Shown one piece after another: positions 15,278 through 21,900 of a DNA stretch of 28,165 nt (positions are counted from its first letter, which is position 1; every line of letters starts with the position of its first letter). A model generated the notes under the pieces. That model saw nothing but the letters and a program-made list of their open reading frames with translations, did not search any database and was not told the origin of the DNA. The stretch is from contig LNEX01000416.1 of the NCBI GenBank assembly GCA_001464165.1, positions 1 to 28,165 of the forward strand, read 5' to 3'. The stretch comes from a bacterium Ga0077546 (GTDB taxonomy: Bacteria; Cyanobacteriota; Vampirovibrionia; Obscuribacterales; Obscuribacteraceae). A program made the translations under genes and the position numbers.

Positions 15278-16453
15278 TTACATTTGGTGTAGACGCCAAA
15301 TCCGCTCAGCGGCAAGCTTGGCTCCGATGATGTTTCTTGCCGCTGGCCCAAGCTCTAGTTCGGCCAGGGCACCAGTGACGAATATGCGTGGATGACCCCA
15401 ACGCAGTAGAGGATCGACCAACGGATAACCGCCTTGATGAACAGGAAGATTGAGATTGAGAGCCGTGTAGTCGAGCCATGCACCTCCTGGTCGGTTCTTT
15501 TCGAAACCGGTGGCGAGAATGACTCGATCGCACTCAACCTTCTTGCCGTTGCTTAGATGAATGGTGGCTTTGCCGCTGTAAGAGTTTACCCTTTGAACAG
15601 ACCCTAAGGTTTGCACCACTCGACCAGTTTCGATCGCGCTTGCCAACTTCTCTTGAACGTCTTGGGGGGCTGTGCCTTTGTGCCTCGCTTTATCAATGAC
15701 GCGCCTTCTTTCGTCGGGGTCGCTAATTTGGCTGAAGCCTTCCATGCATTCAGGACCCAACCAACAGGGATCGAAATCCAGGTTGTTGGTGGGTATGACG
15801 TCTCGGCAGACTAGGGCGACCGGATTTTGGTAGCCGCCTATCTTTGTTGCCAGGTGCGCTGCTGTTATGCCACCGCCAACAATGGCTACTCGGTCGCGGC
15901 CGCTGTAGTCATTGAGATTGAAATCAGAGGCAAAGACGTGCTTCACCTCGATTCCCTTCGATCTCAGCTTGTATGCCCAAGCAGGCATCAACGGTGACTC
16001 TGATTGCCCGAGAGCAAGAATCACTCGTCTGGTCTCGAAGGTGCCGACATTGGTCTCAATGGCCAGACCCTCTGCAATCTCGCGAATAGCAGAGGCTCGT
16101 GCCTGATGAAACATTCTCTTCAATCCAAATTGGTTTACCAGATAACTGATATGGCTGTTGAAGAGCTCGAGAGACGGGCGCCGGGAATCACCCAAGGTCA
16201 TTGCCCGGGGCTTGACGGAGGGCAGATTGGCGTAGTTATCCAGGGCGTTGGGATGTAACCCTAGATGATGTTTACCAGGTGAACGCAAGAACACCATGCC
16301 GGTGTTCTTGGTTGTCTGTTTCCACAAAGAGCAGGGCTCCTCATGGGGGTCGAGTACAGCTACCTTGTCGAAGCGGTAACCGAGAGCCGTGGTGAGGAAG
16401 TTGGCAAGGAAGGTTCCGTGAATTCCTCCTCCGATGATAATCCAGTCGTACAT
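15278..16453 (-). CDS. FAD/NAD(P)-binding oxidoreductase, N-monooxygenase-like (copy 2)
   Basis: The 391-residue protein is a paralogue of the one at 7105-8331. It shares IIIGGGIHGT at 5-14, LDPHEEPCSLWKQ, a TGMVFLRSP stretch, the second dinucleotide motif AIVGGGITAAH at 180-190, LDFDPCWLGPEC (215-226), ERRRVIDKARHKG, ATGFEKNRPGGAWLD, and GALAELELGPAARNIIGAK at the end. Both cysteines of the DPCWLGPxC motif are kept, so they are probably functional. Start ATG 16453 with AAGG upstream. It is in the leftward operon, 53 bases behind the His-rich GTPase, just as copy 1 shares an operon with a GTPase. The product of the enzyme is unknown; this recurring pairing is the best hint that it belongs to zinc handling. 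Confidence 0.83.
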   Translation of the reverse strand: MYDWIIIGGGIHGTFLANFLTTALGYRFDKVAVLDPHEEPCSLWKQTTKNTGMVFLRSPGKHHLGLHPNALDNYANLPSVKPRAMTLGDSRRPSLELFNSHISYLVNQFGLKRMFHQARASAIREIAEGLAIETNVGTFETRRVILALGQSESPLMPAWAYKLRSKGIEVKHVFASDFNLNDYSGRDRVAIVGGGITAAHLATKIGGYQNPVALVCRDVIPTNNLDFDPCWLGPECMEGFSQISDPDERRRVIDKARHKGTAPQDVQEKLASAIETGRVVQTLGSVQRVNSYSGKATIHLSNGKKVECDRVILATGFEKNRPGGAWLDYTALNLNLPVHQGGYPLVDPLLRWGHPRIFVTGALAELELGPAARNIIGAKLAAERIWRLHQM

Positions 16454-16506
16454 AGGTTTGACCTTACTTAGTTGTGAATGATTGATCGAGCTTGGAACGT
16501 GATTGG

Positions 16507-17586
16507 TTACGCCTGGATGGCGCAGCCCTTGAACCCAGCCAGAAGCTCGTCGCGCTTGAGGTCTTTGCCGATGAAGACAATCTTGCTCAGGCGTTCGCCT
16601 TCTTTCCAGGCACTGCCGCTGGTGACTTCCACCACGCGATGAACGGTCTGAAGGATCGTTTTATTGGTCTCGCCGGCGATGCTGAGAATGCCTTTGCAGC
16701 GATAGAGCCGGTCGCCGTTGTTCTGAATCAGCTGGCCGAACCAGGTGTTGAAGCGGGCTTTGTCGATGTCACCGCTCAGTACGCAGCCAACTGATTGCAC
16801 GTCGTCGTCGTGATGATGCGAGTGGAGATGCCCGTGATCGTGATCGTGGTCGTGTGCATGATCGTGATTGTCATGCTGATGCCCGTGATCGTGGTCGCAG
16901 GTCTCGCCGTGGTGGTCATGTCTGCAGCCTTCATGGGCGTGGCCGTGCTCGTCATGGTCTTCGCCGACTGCTTCGCTCGAGAAGGCGTGCTGATCGAGAA
17001 TTGCAGCGAGTGCAATATTGCTGCGCTCGGTTCTGTGAATGACAGCAAGGCCGTTCAAGCTGCGCAGCTTGGTTATAACCGCCTCGGCTTCATCGGTGGT
17101 GACAAGGTCAAGCTTGTTGAGAATGAGGATATCGGCAAAAGCGACTTGCTCTTTGCATTCCTTGTTCTCGATGTGTTCACCGATGTGCTTGGCGTCGATG
17201 GTGGTGACTACAGCATCGAGAGCGAATGCTTCGGCGATGTCTTCATTGACCATGAAGGTCTGAACAACCGGTGCGGGGTTGGCAACGCCAGTGGTCTCGA
17301 TGATAACGTAGTCGAACTCACTGCGACGGGCAATCAGATCCGTCAGTGTGCGCACCAGGTCTCCGTTGATGGTGCAGCACAGGCAGCCGTTGCTCATTTT
17401 GAAAATGGTCTGATTGCTTTCGACCAACAGAGCATCGTCGATGCTGACTTCACCGAATTCGTTCTCGATGATCGCTATGCGTTTTCCGTGGGCACCGTTG
17501 AGCACGTGATTGAGCAAGGTAGTTTTGCCCGAGCCGAGGAAGCCAGTGACGATAGTCACCGGGATGCGAGTGGTTTGAGTGATCAT
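16507..17586 (-). CDS. COG0523 GTPase with His-rich insert, ZNG1-like
   Basis: The 359-residue protein has GFLGSGKTT at 15-23, the metal motif GCLCC at 67-71, IIETTGVANPAP at 95-106, NKLD at 157-160 and a CobW C-terminal domain (SVGCVLSGDIDKARFNTWF to the end). Between them (about 210-262) is a run of His-Asp-rich sequence, a metal-binding linker common in the bacterial COG0523 subfamily linked to zinc. ATG 17586 is chosen over the longer frame because MITQTTRIPVTIV aligns with the family start and AGGA precedes it. It differs in subfamily from the two ZagA-like copies, whose switch motif is ESTGISEP. It lies in the operon with a ZIP transporter, so it may receive imported zinc. No Zur box seen upstream. 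Confidence 0.92.
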   Translation of the reverse strand: MITQTTRIPVTIVTGFLGSGKTTLLNHVLNGAHGKRIAIIENEFGEVSIDDALLVESNQTIFKMSNGCLCCTINGDLVRTLTDLIARRSEFDYVIIETTGVANPAPVVQTFMVNEDIAEAFALDAVVTTIDAKHIGEHIENKECKEQVAFADILILNKLDLVTTDEAEAVITKLRSLNGLAVIHRTERSNIALAAILDQHAFSSEAVGEDHDEHGHAHEGCRHDHHGETCDHDHGHQHDNHDHAHDHDHDHGHLHSHHHDDDVQSVGCVLSGDIDKARFNTWFGQLIQNNGDRLYRCKGILSIAGETNKTILQTVHRVVEVTSGSAWKEGERLSKIVFIGKDLKRDELLAGFKGCAIQA

Positions 17587-17623
17587 AGTTTTCCTTTTGC
17601 TGTAAGTTGTGAACGCAAGTGAT

Positions 17624-18430
17624 CTAGCGCTTCTCAAGAATGAGGAACAAGCGCGCACGCCAGTCGTGTTGATAGGCGATTTGCTTCACTTGGAACAGTT
17701 GCAGTAGATGCCGATTGACAGCTTGTGGCTGTTCACTGAAGTACCAGGGAAAGAGAGCGAAAGTCCCGCCAGCTCTCAGCAGTGCGTGTATTTTGTCGAG
17801 CACAGCGCATTTGTCGTTGATTGACGAAGACACTAGTGGCGGGTGGCAACTTGCAAAAATCAGGTCACAAGAAGCTTTTGCCTTGTTGAGGTCGTAGATG
17901 TCAGAGACAGTCATGTGACAAAGCGCGGCCAAAGCTGGATTTTCTTGGAGAATTTCTTGCTGCTTTTGCAAGTAAGGCTGCGAGAAGTCTACTGCCTGGT
18001 ATGAACGCAGGTTTTCGCTCAGAGCCTCTGGAATGGCAGTTGTATATGCCGGTCCGAGTTCAAGAACATCGAGGTTTGCTTTGGCCGACGCCCATCCTTT
18101 CAAGATTGGCGCGATCATCTTTCGTAGTTCCGGCGACTCGTATTTGAGCAGCTCCTTTCTTGTGCTTTCTCGCATTTGTTCTTCATGGCCAAGACGCATT
18201 GTCTCTGTAAAGACCAAGCGGCCGACAGAGAACTGAGAGCTACCGGCCTTGGGTCGATAGATCAGTTTCTCCGAGCTGGTATGGAGCTTGATGCAGCCAT
18301 CTTTATCTACGGTAGCGCTGGATACCGCCGAAGTGGTGTAACTTGGCCGCAGTTCAGGCGAACTTGTGGCTGCAGAAAGAGCCCGGCGCGAGCGACGCGC
18401 CAGGCTCGTAAGCCAGGGTGAGATAGTCAT
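17624..18430 (-). CDS. Probable SAM-dependent methyltransferase (degenerate motif I)
   Basis: The 268-residue protein has a Rossmann methyltransferase layout from about residue 118: LDVLELGPAYT (motif I at 120-130, with only one of the usual glycines), YQAVDFSQPYLQKQQ (strand 2 acidic end), CDLIFASCHPPLV (motif IV-like) and LRAGGTFALFPWYF (after the fifth strand). The N-terminal 115 residues are a separate helical region. ATG 18430 has GAGAGG about seven bases upstream. It is second in the leftward operon, 47 bases behind the ZIP gene and 37 before the GTPase. Substrate unknown. It is not obviously a paralogue of the methyltransferase at 10429. The altered motif I means SAM binding should be treated as probable, not certain. 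Confidence 0.7.
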   Translation of the reverse strand: MTISPWLTSLARRSRRALSAATSSPELRPSYTTSAVSSATVDKDGCIKLHTSSEKLIYRPKAGSSQFSVGRLVFTETMRLGHEEQMRESTRKELLKYESPELRKMIAPILKGWASAKANLDVLELGPAYTTAIPEALSENLRSYQAVDFSQPYLQKQQEILQENPALAALCHMTVSDIYDLNKAKASCDLIFASCHPPLVSSSINDKCAVLDKIHALLRAGGTFALFPWYFSEQPQAVNRHLLQLFQVKQIAYQHDWRARLFLILEKR

Positions 18431-18477
18431 GTAAGAGTCCTCTCTAGTTGCCCTGGCTTGAGGCTAGGCAGAGGGCA

Positions 18478-19560
18478 CTATTCGATCAGCAAGATCAGCG
18501 CCATCAGTGCCACACCAAGAAGGGTCATGGTGAAATAAGAAGCCTTCTGTTTGCTGGTGCCTTGCATGCGGATCTGCGGCAGAAGCCCAGTCGCTGCAAG
18601 ATAGAGAATTGCACCGGCTGCAAAAGGAGTGGCAATAGACGAGAAGCCAGGCAGGGCGCTGCCCAGAGTGAAAGCAAGCACGACACCGACGACGTTTACC
18701 ATGGCGGAGGCGAAGTTGAGCAGCAAGGCCTTCTTTCTCGAGAAACCAGAGTGCCTCATAACTGCATAGTCACCAAGCTCCATCGGTACTTCGTGCAAGA
18801 AGATAGCAATGGTGGTGGCAATGCCTGCAGGGATGCTGACGAGGAAGGCCGCACCGATGACGAGGCCGTCGAGGAAGTTCTCCAGCCCGTCACTGAGCAT
18901 GACCAGATAGCCGAGAGGCTTGACGCATTCATCGTCTTTGTGAGTCCGCGTCAGCAGGGCAAGATCCAGGCCGAAAAGAGCGAGGAAACCGGCCAGCAAC
19001 AGCGCGAAGACGGAGAGCGACGAGTGATCGTGGTTGTGACCGGCGTGGGCGTCTTTGGCAGCGTCCGTGTGGGCAGCAGCGTCGTGGTCATGGTCATGAT
19101 CGTGGCCAGCGTGTGCGTCTTTGGGAGCGTCCTTGTGGGCGGCAGTGTCATGGTCGTGGTCATGATCGTGGCCAGCGTGTGCGTCTTTGGGAGCGTCCTT
19201 GTGGGCAGCAGCGTCGTGGTCATGATCGTGCTCGTCCTTGTGGGCAGCAGCGTCATGGTCGTGATCATGATCGTGATCTGCATGATCAACGTGCACTGGT
19301 GCTTCGACTTTCACAGCAGTCTCAGTCGGCTTGGGTTGCACCACCTGAACAATGGCGGGCGGATTGTGCTTGGCGTTCTCGATTGAGTGAGGCAGGAGAT
19401 GCAAGAGAGCGTTGCCGAGCATCGCACCAGCCGCCAGGCTGAGAAGCAGATTGATGACTTTCTTGAGTCTGTCTCCGGTGAGCGAGAATGTTGCCACACC
19501 GATAAATGAGACAGCGCTCACGGCCAGTGCCGCAAACAAGGCGATTGCGAGGTTTTCCAT
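18478..19560 (-). CDS. ZIP-family metal transporter with His-rich repeat loop
   Basis: The 360-residue protein has ZIP topology: three N-terminal helices (about 4-26, 34-58), a long cytoplasmic-type loop, then helices from about 182 on. Family motifs are ALLHLLPHS at 51-59, GLENFLDGLVIGAAF at 225-239 and FLHEVPMELGDYA at 255-267. The loop (90-180) is a run of HDHDHD and AHKDAPKDAHAG repeats that could bind many metal ions. Two usual ligands are altered: HNxxDG is ENFLDG and HExPHExGD is HEVPMELGD (M260). Start ATG 19560 with AGGA nine bases upstream. First gene of the leftward operon. Zinc import is likely but the changed residues allow another metal. Confidence 0.85.
   Translation of the reverse strand: MENLAIALFAALAVSAVSFIGVATFSLTGDRLKKVINLLLSLAAGAMLGNALLHLLPHSIENAKHNPPAIVQVVQPKPTETAVKVEAPVHVDHADHDHDHDHDAAAHKDEHDHDHDAAAHKDAPKDAHAGHDHDHDHDTAAHKDAPKDAHAGHDHDHDHDAAAHTDAAKDAHAGHNHDHSSLSVFALLLAGFLALFGLDLALLTRTHKDDECVKPLGYLVMLSDGLENFLDGLVIGAAFLVSIPAGIATTIAIFLHEVPMELGDYAVMRHSGFSRKKALLLNFASAMVNVVGVVLAFTLGSALPGFSSIATPFAAGAILYLAATGLLPQIRMQGTSKQKASYFTMTLLGVALMALILLIE
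19021..19206. repeat. Tandem 66-bp repeat inside the ZIP gene
   Basis: Nearly three units of 66 bases encode 22-residue repeats starting AH(K/T)DA(P/A)KDAHAGH(D/N)HD at residues 119, 141 and 163 of the ZIP protein. They are in frame, so copy number can change without breaking the gene. Confidence 0.88.
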
Positions 19561-19582
19561 TGGATAGTTCCTTGGTTTGTTG

Positions 19583-19637
19583 AAATCAGCCCGAACAACT
19601 TCTGGGAGCTTTTGTTGGCCCCAGGTCTGGCTGATTT
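19583..19637. promoter_or_regulatory. Hairpin in the leader of the ZIP operon
   Basis: AAATCAGCC (19583-19591) pairs with GGCTGATTT (19629-19637), and inside it CTGGG (19602-19606) pairs with CCCAG (19620-19624). It lies just upstream of the ZIP ribosome site, between it and the BT1-family stop. It could be an attenuator or a processing site; there is no T-run for a strong terminator. Confidence 0.4.
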
Positions 19638-19670
19638 GGTTTTAGAAAAAGAAAATGCGACTACTTTCGC

Positions 19671-20948
19671 TTATTGTTTCGCTGGCTCTAAATGCTGGTC
19701 TGTTTCGGGTAGAAGCGGAATTAGCAACCAACAAGCGAGGGTGGTGATAGCGCTGACCACAATAAGCGGTGCAAAGCCATCTTTGAAAACGAAGGTGTAG
19801 AGCGAAGCACCAACGTTGATTGAGATTTGTTCAGCAATGTTGTAAGCAGCCACTAGTATGGCGATGGTGGTACTTTCGAACTTTTTAGGACTAACATCGG
19901 CTGCTAGACCGTAGACCAGAAGGATTGCTAGCATCTCAGCGAACCCTCGAAAAAGCTCCAAGCAAATGGCTGAAGCTTGTGAGCCTAAAAGCAGGTAGCC
20001 CAGGGTACTAGTGGTGCCGACGATGACTGCAATTTTCGCTTGCTTGTGCGGAGTGCACTTTTTGTCCAAGAACTTTCTGAAAAACAGGGCACCAGCAATC
20101 ATACCGACAGAAAACAAGGCTCCCAGTTGACCGATGAATATCTGGTCAAAACCTAGGTCTTTGGTTTGGTGGAAGTAGAGAGGCGTGCCAAAACCGGGGC
20201 TAAAGCTCCAGCAGCACATAAAAAGAGCGACATAGAGCAGCCGTCTGAATTTTGCCGGTGCTAGTTTTTCTTTTATTGCTTTCACTGATGGTGGTTTCAG
20301 TTTAGTCTGCTCTTCTTTCACCAACAGCCAAGATGCGCAAGCTGTGATCAAGCAAGGAATGGCTGCGATTGCTGCGGCGACAGACAGGGCAGTACTCGGC
20401 GCTAGGTGACCACAGAGGTAGCCCCCAAGGAGAAAAGAACCGATGTTGGCACTGTAGTAGCTGACTGCCTGTACGGCCTGAAACCTCCGTGTTTCAGCGT
20501 CTGGGCGCCCGACCTCAAGGGTGAGGCCACAGATGATTGCTGTACCGGCTGCCATCCCCATTGCTGTGAGTAATAGCGCTGCCATCAATAGCTCTATCGA
20601 TTGGGCGGCCGCAGCGCATAGATAACACAATCCTGCCAAGCCGTAGAAAAGGCTTAAATATGACTTCCTTCGGTAGCCTAGCAATGGCAACGAGTCACTG
20701 AGGATGCCAAATACAGGCTTGATCATCCAGGGAATCATCAAGACTGAAAGTAGAGCTGCCACTTGAGCGGCGTTCATCGACAAGGTCTTGAGCATATAGT
20801 ACTCAAGTGGTTGGGCGATTAGGCAGAAGTGTTGAGCTATACCTTGGGTGATGTAGGCCAAGACAATGTAAGTGAGGAAAGTCTTTTTCGACATTGTTGG
20901 TAAATTGGCCGGCAAACAGGTCGCTGCAACTTCTTTGTTTGATTTCAT
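19671..20948 (-). CDS. BT1-family (folate-biopterin) MFS transporter
   Basis: The 425-residue membrane protein has about twelve hydrophobic helices. The BT1 signature occurs near residues 77-97 as KPVFGILSDSLPLLGYRRKS, after an N-terminal helix ending QPLEYYMLKTL and MIPWMI. BT1 proteins, common in cyanobacteria and plants, carry folates or pterins; the substrate here is not proven. Both M1 (20948) and M19 (20894) lack a clear ribosome site, so the start is uncertain. It faces the 530-bp gap holding a Zur box at 21283-21298. A pterin carrier would fit a zinc response, because the first folate enzyme, GTP cyclohydrolase FolE, needs zinc. It may also read through into the ZIP operon 110 bases downstream. 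Confidence 0.8.
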   Translation of the reverse strand: MKSNKEVAATCLPANLPTMSKKTFLTYIVLAYITQGIAQHFCLIAQPLEYYMLKTLSMNAAQVAALLSVLMIPWMIKPVFGILSDSLPLLGYRRKSYLSLFYGLAGLCYLCAAAAQSIELLMAALLLTAMGMAAGTAIICGLTLEVGRPDAETRRFQAVQAVSYYSANIGSFLLGGYLCGHLAPSTALSVAAAIAAIPCLITACASWLLVKEEQTKLKPPSVKAIKEKLAPAKFRRLLYVALFMCCWSFSPGFGTPLYFHQTKDLGFDQIFIGQLGALFSVGMIAGALFFRKFLDKKCTPHKQAKIAVIVGTTSTLGYLLLGSQASAICLELFRGFAEMLAILLVYGLAADVSPKKFESTTIAILVAAYNIAEQISINVGASLYTFVFKDGFAPLIVVSAITTLACWLLIPLLPETDQHLEPAKQ

Positions 20949-21133
20949 AGATTGCTGGCTTTCTGATGAATTGGCTTCGATTATTGACTCATTTGAGTCG
21001 CAGGAGTGGTTAAAACGATTTATGTTGGTTTGACTTGGAGGGTTCTTGCCGGAATTAGGTTTTTGAGTAATGCATTGAGCTTAGATAGTTTAGAGCTGCT
21101 TCGCAACGATGTCAGGAATCCTCTTTTCTTCTG

Positions 21134-21229
21134 CTAGGCACTGCTTACATTGCTAGTACCATCGTATTTTTGGGGTATGCAGATCACTTGAAACGCTTTC
21201 TTTTCTGTAAAAATGACAATCGTTTCCAT
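21134..21229 (-). CDS. Short ORF behind a Zur box, possibly a frameshifted gene
   Basis: ATG 21229 has AAGGAG five bases upstream, the best ribosome site in this gap, and encodes 31 residues (METIVIFTEKKAFQVICIPQ and 11 more). A -1 shift near residue 26 would join it to another open stretch, CKQCLAEEKRIPDIVAKQL, ending at 21090; the joined product of about 46 residues would carry three cysteines, CxnCxxC. Either it is a real 31-residue peptide, a small metal-binding protein broken by a one-base deletion or sequencing error, or chance. It starts 54 bases downstream of the Zur box on the minus strand. Confidence 0.35.
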   Translation of the reverse strand: METIVIFTEKKAFQVICIPQKYDGTSNVSSA

Positions 21230-21282
21230 TCCGTCTCCTTGGTATCCCAGTGGCTAGATAAAGTCTTGCCATGAAAGCTTAC

Positions 21283-21298
21283 TGATAATTCATTATCG
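21283..21298. promoter_or_regulatory. Zur-type operator, one mismatch
   Basis: TGATAATTCATTATCG matches the 7-2-7 palindrome except at the last base. It lies between the leftward short ORF and BT1 transporter (54 and 335 bases) and the rightward MerC gene (182 bases). TTGCCA at 21266 with CATTAT at 21291 (19-base spacing) would be a weak rightward promoter. Confidence 0.7.
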
Positions 21299-21480
21299 AT
21301 AGGGTGCCTTTCTTACCTATCGCGGCTATGCCAGCTTTGCTTCGGCACTTAGATTTCCAAAAACTTGGGCTTGGAATTGTAGGTATTTTTTCTAGTGGAT
21401 TCTATGGCAAGTGGATGCGCTCCGTAGTACATTTGGTGTTAGTGTGGTCAGCATTAGCAATTGTTAGAATTGAGTTTTAG

Positions 21481-21900
21481 ATGTTTTCAGTTGATTTGTT
21501 TCGGCAGTACTTAAAGACGGCGGCAGATTTTCTTGCTGTTGCTGCTCCAATCCTTTGTCTGTTTGACTGCGTTGTTCTTCCTGTACTGAGTGCTTTACTT
21601 CCATTCTTGGGTTTGCAGAACGTCATACATGGTTTGAACGATCAACTAATTAGCATTATGGTATTGGCAATTTGCTTGCCTGTTTTGCTTCCTGGCGTGA
21701 TGAAACACCGCGATAAGAGAGTTCTTGTCATGTTTTCTATGGCGGCTTGTTTGATGTTCTTTACCAATATTTTGGGTGAGAATATTGATATAGCGCTGCA
21801 TACGTCCTTGACTGTTTTGACGAGTGCGCTGCTGTTGCGGGCTACCTGGCTAAATAAGCGCTTGCTCGCTTGTGGATGCGGTCACAGCCATAAGCACTAA
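21481..21900 (+). CDS. MerC-domain membrane protein
   Basis: The 139-residue protein has four hydrophobic segments (about 16-40, 52-70, 78-95, 103-120). The MerC motif CLFDCVVLPVLSALLP lies at 26-41, with the cysteine pair of family members that move mercuric ion, and the C-terminus ends ACGCGHSHKH, a possible metal-binding tail. MerC-like proteins outside mer operons may move other soft metals; beside BT1 and a Zur box, zinc is likely but unproven. The ATG has a weak ribosome site. The last four bases overlap the convergent TPR gene. Confidence 0.8.
   Translation: MFSVDLFRQYLKTAADFLAVAAPILCLFDCVVLPVLSALLPFLGLQNVIHGLNDQLISIMVLAICLPVLLPGVMKHRDKRVLVMFSMAACLMFFTNILGENIDIALHTSLTVLTSALLLRATWLNKRLLACGCGHSHKH

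Larger units (their letters stand above)
20949..21480. other. Intergenic region between BT1 transporter and MerC genes
   Basis: A 532-base divergent gap. It contains a Zur-type box (21283-21298), a hairpin next to it (CGATAGG 21297-21303 with CCTATCG 21316-21322), and on the minus strand a short ORF with a strong ribosome site at 21229 (see separate entry). The stretches 20949-21089 and 21323-21480 show nothing I can interpret. Confidence 0.7.

Noticed and set aside
16795..17622. Long open frame (275 codons) on the plus strand opposite the His-rich GTPase
   Set aside because: It is antisense to a well-supported CobW gene; the frame stays open because of GC-rich codon bias and His/Asp repeats, and its valine-rich product has no domain.
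19021..19206. CRISPR-like tandem repeat
   Set aside because: Units are contiguous, in frame with the ZIP protein, and have no unique spacers.
18448..19386. Plus-strand 312-codon frame opposite the ZIP gene
   Set aside because: A mirror of the ZIP coding strand; the repetitive VFGSV product comes from the His-rich repeat read backwards.
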